Shown one piece after another: positions 61,249 through 64,000 of a stretch of 64,000 nucleotides of DNA. The notes beneath the pieces were generated by a model that made no database searches, was not told the DNA's origin, and saw only the letters and a program-made list of their open reading frames with translations. Source of the stretch: Methylosinus trichosporium OB3b (lineage in GTDB: Bacteria; Pseudomonadota; Alphaproteobacteria; Rhizobiales; Beijerinckiaceae); contig NZ_CP023738.1 of the NCBI RefSeq assembly GCF_002752655.1, positions 62,001 to 126,000 of the forward strand, given 5' to 3'. Positions within the stretch are counted from its first letter, which is position 1. Every line of letters begins with the position of its first letter. Position numbers and translations under genes: made by a program.

Positions 61249-61976
61249 AACTGCTGCGCTGGACGCAATTCGCCTGTCGTTCGCAGCTGCCCCTTGCGGA
61301 TCATATGCATGAGCTCGATCCCGGAAAGTGTCGCGGCAGCCGATCGAAATGATTTGAAACCCAACATCGGCCGCGTCACTCGCTTCACCGCTCGATGGTC
61401 CTGTTCGACAATATTGTTGAGATATTTGATGCGGCGGATTTCGATGTCCGCTTCATGCTCCGCATTGTAGCGTTCGATCGCGGCCGTGTTGGCGCCGCTC
61501 TTGTCGATCGTGATCTTCTCCGGCTCGCCATGCTGGCCGATCGCCTTGCGCAAGAAGCGCAACGCGGCTTTGCAGTCCCTCTTGGCCGTCAGCAGGAAAT
61601 CCACCGTCCCGCCTGCCTTGTCGACCGCCCGATACAGATATTTCCAGCAGCCTTTGACTTTCACGTAGGTCTCATCGAGACGCCAGCTGGATCCGATCGA
61701 GCGCTTGCGAGTGTGGAACTGTTTCTCCAGCAAAGGAGCATACTTGACGACCCAGCGGTTGAGCGTCGAATGGTCGACTTCGACACCTCGCTCTTCCATC
61801 ATTTCCTCGAGTTGACGATAGCTCATCGGATACGCCACATACCAGCGGACGCCCCACAGAATCACGTCGCGTTCAAAATGGCTGCCCTTGAAATCAATCA
61901 TCGCACTCGTCCGCCAGCTCCACTACCGGCAATTATAGCCCCAAACCGACCTGCGACAAAAATTCGCGACAGAACC
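61173..61976 (-). mobile_element. IS6-family element, copy C (804 bp)
   Basis: Same ends and length as copy A at 52062 but inverted (GGTTGTGTCGCAAA left, TTCGCGACAGAACC right). Flanks ACACCAAC and ATCTTCTA do not match, so no target duplication. Together with copy A it bounds a 9.9-kb region. Confidence 0.93.
61230..61901 (-). CDS. IS6-family transposase
   Basis: 223 residues, identical to the product at 52137; DDE residues in WRLDETYVKVKG, ITIDKSGANT and NNIVEQDHRAVKR. The frame is intact. Confidence 0.95.
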   Translation of the reverse strand: MIDFKGSHFERDVILWGVRWYVAYPMSYRQLEEMMEERGVEVDHSTLNRWVVKYAPLLEKQFHTRKRSIGSSWRLDETYVKVKGCWKYLYRAVDKAGGTVDFLLTAKRDCKAALRFLRKAIGQHGEPEKITIDKSGANTAAIERYNAEHEADIEIRRIKYLNNIVEQDHRAVKRVTRPMLGFKSFRSAAATLSGIELMHMIRKGQLRTTGELRPAQQFYALVA

Positions 61977-61981
61977 ATCTT

Positions 61982-62635
61982 CTATCTCCCTATCGTCGGG
62001 CCGCGGCGCGAATTGATCGACGAATTGGATGGGATTCCGGTGGCGGCGAGCAAGCGCGGATAGACATCGCGGCCGTCGACAAAAAATCGTCCGAGCGGCA
62101 GCAAGCGAACGCCGCTGAGCAGCTCGTGACGACGGGCGTAGGTGCTCGGCGAGACGAACGACAGAGCTTCGGCGAGATCGCGTGGCGACGACGCGCCGAG
62201 GCGCTGCTTTGCGGTCACACTGCGCTCGGCGAGAGCGGCATAGGCCGAGCTCGCGGCGAACAGATCTTCGGGACTGTTCGCGGGAGGCGGGTCGGGCGAC
62301 CAGAATGCGGGCTTCCCATGGGCCGCGGCGATCCGATGGATGCGATGCACGAGCGCGTTGAGCGCGCCTTGCGTGAATTCCGGCGCCCAAATCAGAATCG
62401 CCTCGCGATCGATCTCGCAGCGTTCGAGGTTTTGCGCGAGGTGACAAAGAGCGCAACACGGTCGCTGGTCAGACAGCGGGTCCATCGGCGAGGCAGCCGG
62501 CCCTTCTTCCGACCAGCTCACGATTACGCATCCACAATGCGGGCAGCGATCGACGAATTTTCTTGCGCGCGGCCCCATCGCTGCGAACGCGGGCAACGTC
62601 CTATGGCGCATAGCCGATAGCGACAGGATGAGCAT
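61982..62635 (-). CDS. IcmJ/DotN-like protein of a type IVB secretion/conjugation system
   Basis: 217 residues, near the usual IcmJ length. Cys pairs in DRCPHCGC and RPCCALCHLAQNLE suggest zinc binding. AILIWAPEFTQGALNALVH matches the family pattern of a Pro-Glu-x-Ser/Thr-Gln segment after the second Cys pair. In type IVB systems IcmJ/DotN belongs to the coupling complex. The stop lies 6 bases from the IS6 end, so the extreme C-terminus could be altered. Identification is from memory of the family; start uncertain (62635, 62611 or 62578). Confidence 0.6.
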   Translation of the reverse strand: MLILSLSAMRHRTLPAFAAMGPRARKFVDRCPHCGCVIVSWSEEGPAASPMDPLSDQRPCCALCHLAQNLERCEIDREAILIWAPEFTQGALNALVHRIHRIAAAHGKPAFWSPDPPPANSPEDLFAASSAYAALAERSVTAKQRLGASSPRDLAEALSFVSPSTYARRHELLSGVRLLPLGRFFVDGRDVYPRLLAATGIPSNSSINSRRGPTIGR

Positions 62636-62768
62636 TGCGGCGTGCCGATCTTAGAGGCTGATGCGCCCTCGCCGGCCTTCGGTTCTGCGACCGAACAACC
62701 GGCGAGGGCCATCTTTCTCCTGCGCCTCCGTTGCGTTACGCCAACGAAGGACAGGAGAGCGCTGGGCG

Positions 62769-63173
62769 TCACTGGAAGGTGATGACGCCCGCCTGGTCGG
62801 TCACTTTCGCGCCCGCGCCAGTGGTCGTGTAGGAGGCCTTCTGGATCCACGAGCCGCCCGCGACGAACAGGCCGGTCAGCACGAGACCCGTGAGCCCGGC
62901 GGCCACCTTTCCGCTCTCGCGGTTTTCCGGCTGACGCGACTGCCACAGGAACCAGACGCCGGCGACGAACGTCACCAGAGCGGCGACATACATGGCGGTC
63001 GAGCCCGCGAAGCCGCCCGCGGTCGAAAACTCCTTCGCGATGCTCTGCACCTGCGAGCCGAGGGTCTGGCCGGCGGCCTGCGCGTGAGCTTCCGACATTC
63101 CGAGCGCGACCATCGCCGCGATCGTGCAACATGGGAGAGTTATGGATTTGAGTTTGGAAGACGTGAAATGCAA
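62769..63173 (-). CDS. Small exported two-membrane-segment protein, possible IVB conjugation component
   Basis: 134 residues. A signal peptide ends near SEAHAQA, and two hydrophobic segments follow (AMYVAALVTFVAGVWFLW and AAGLTGLVLTGLFVAGG). AGAGGAG lies about 10 bases before ATG. Size and layout recall IcmD/TraR or IcmC/TraQ proteins; the IcmJ-like neighbour on the same strand supports this. A VirB2/TrbC-like pilin is the alternative. Confidence 0.55.
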   Translation of the reverse strand: MHFTSSKLKSITLPCCTIAAMVALGMSEAHAQAAGQTLGSQVQSIAKEFSTAGGFAGSTAMYVAALVTFVAGVWFLWQSRQPENRESGKVAAGLTGLVLTGLFVAGGSWIQKASYTTTGAGAKVTDQAGVITFQ

Positions 63174-63441
63174 CGTTCATCTCCTCTGATTGCGAGAGCC
63201 GTGACGCCCTCGACCAGAGGTTCGGATAAGCGCGCGCGAATGTTGACGGCGCTTTTTTTCGGTGCGCGCTATTTGTTCGCAGCGGATTTGCTTTCTCGCC
63301 CAGCGATATTCGTCGGCGGCGTTTTGCCCGCCTCGGTGTGGCGTTTCGGGTGAATGCTGCGCCGAAGCTTGGAGCGCGCAAAGGTGACAGCACAGATCAC
63401 GATGGCGTTTCCCCCATAGGGGTGTGCGTTCCGATCTCCAC

Positions 63442-63470
63442 TTGATAGTAATAGCACCCAGTGCTACACA
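63442..63470 (+). promoter_or_regulatory. Promoter with embedded operator palindrome
   Basis: TTGATA (63442) and TACACA (63465) with a 17-base spacer. The spacer holds the perfect palindrome TAGCAC-CCA-GTGCTA (63452-63466). ATG 63477 is only 7 bases from the -10, suggesting a very short or leaderless mRNA. It fits repression by the downstream antitoxin. No gene was recognised between 63174 and here. Confidence 0.6.
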
Positions 63471-63476
63471 TTGGCC

Positions 63477-63857
63477 ATGGTCGACGATGAGGAAACTGCG
63501 CGGGCCTTCAAAACCGCCTGGTTCTCCAAGGCGGCACGCAAGGCTCGTATCGAGGATGATGAACTTTGTGAGGCGCTTCGAGAGGTGATGAAGGGCCAGG
63601 CCGATGATTTGGGCGGAGGGGTCTTCAAGAAGCGCCTGAACAAAAACAGGCATAGGAGCATCATTCTTGCGAAGGGCGGTCGATACTGGATTTACGAATA
63701 TCTGTTCGCAAAGAAGGATCGGGCAAACGTCGAGGATGATGAGCTAGAGGATTTCCGCATCCTTGCAAAGAGCTACGCCACGCTGACGGAGAAGCAGGTC
63801 TCGCAGCTCCTGGAAGACAAAGACCTGACGGAGATTTGCCATGGCAAGGAAAAGTAG
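63477..63857 (+). CDS. RelE-like toxin (HigB2/GraT-type, toxin-first pair)
   Basis: 126 residues. AWFSKAARKARIEDDELCEAL, LGGGVFKKRLNKNRHRS and GRYWIYEYLFAKKDRANV match the type II toxin group whose gene precedes its antitoxin. Predicted ribosome-dependent mRNA interferase. ATG 63477 is preferred over TTG 63471. It overlaps the next gene by 17 bases. Confidence 0.85.
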   Translation: MVDDEETARAFKTAWFSKAARKARIEDDELCEALREVMKGQADDLGGGVFKKRLNKNRHRSIILAKGGRYWIYEYLFAKKDRANVEDDELEDFRILAKSYATLTEKQVSQLLEDKDLTEICHGKEK

Positions 63858-64000
63858 ATTTAAGAGCGATGCTTCGGAAGCGCTCCACACGTCTGCAGCC
63901 ATGCTCCATAAGGTCGGTGCGCTCGATAAGGCGACGATGCGCGATTTCGACGCGCGTCACTTGATTGTTCCGACCCAGATCGAGCCTGCGCAGATCAAGC
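63841..64000 (+). CDS. Antitoxin of the RelE-like toxin, 3'-partial
   Basis: ATG 63841 lies inside the toxin's last codons. The 53 visible residues begin MARKSRFKSDASEALHTSA and continue with MLHKVGALDKATMRDFD, as in XRE-type antitoxins where an N-terminal extension precedes the HTH. The HTH itself (from LIVPTQIEPAQIK) is cut by the window edge. Confidence 0.8.
   Translation, partial: MARKSRFKSDASEALHTSAAMLHKVGALDKATMRDFDARHLIVPTQIEPAQIK

Noticed and set aside
61395..62063. + strand frame of 222 codons at the IS6 copy C
   Set aside because: Antisense of the transposase gene; the same shadow appears at copy A.

Overview
The window is GC-rich DNA whose gene content fits an alphaproteobacterium of the Hyphomicrobiales. 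A methanotroph such as Methylosinus or Methylocystis is a guess from style, not a proof. About three quarters of it is the 3' part of a trans-acyltransferase polyketide synthase (trans-AT PKS) cluster. The rest is a sulfur-oxidation gene fragment and a pile-up of mobile elements, toxin-antitoxin pairs and conjugation-type genes, which suggests a plasmid or genomic island.

PKS core (1-34990, all + strand, mostly with 4-base or slightly longer overlaps). The first gene is cut by the window edge and reads luciferase-like monooxygenase (C-terminal part) - ketosynthase (KS) lacking its second catalytic His - methyltransferase (MT). The second megasynthase reads ACP-KS-DH-KR-MT-ACP / KS-DH-KR-ACP / KS-DH-KR-MT. 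It is split by an IS4-family element (8495-9930) with a perfect 9-base target duplication; removing the element restores one reading frame. Its last ACP sits in another frame behind G-runs (18786-18813). A dienoyl-CoA-reductase-like SDR follows. The third megasynthase reads KS-MT-ACP / KS-KR-ACP / KS-(ACP-ACP-like)x2-TE-ACP. After it comes a beta-branching cassette: decarboxylating KS, HMG-CoA-synthase-like enzyme and two enoyl-CoA hydratases. No AT domain is present in any module.

Accessory PKS genes (35144-47777). These are a PIN toxin-antitoxin pair, a cytochrome P450, a methyltransferase, a PfaD-type trans-enoylreductase, two small uncharacterised proteins, a UbiB/ABC1 kinase coupled to a Sfp-type phosphopantetheinyl transferase, a discrete acyl hydrolase plus malonyl-type AT, and two MDR oxidoreductases. 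Together the set could supply AT, ER, PPTase, editing and tailoring functions in trans.

Sulfur segment (48047-52061, - strand). soxZ and soxB are intact and soxY is truncated. Two DsrE-family proteins and one DUF302 protein follow.

Mobile region (52062-64000). Two 804-bp IS6-family copies in inverted orientation enclose a degenerate third copy, a 5'-truncated RTX-type repeat protein, an orphan antitoxin-like gene, a VapBC-like pair, a tyrosine recombinase and a Tn3-family transposon with a frameshifted tnpA, res-like palindromes and tnpR. To the right lie an IcmJ/DotN-like gene, a small membrane protein that may belong to the same type IVB secretion/conjugation system, and a RelE-like toxin with its antitoxin entering the window edge.

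A theme of the window is palindromic REP-like elements. At least four families lie between genes and also inside the PKS genes, always in frame and in linkers between domains. The IS4 element landed in the hairpin of one of them.
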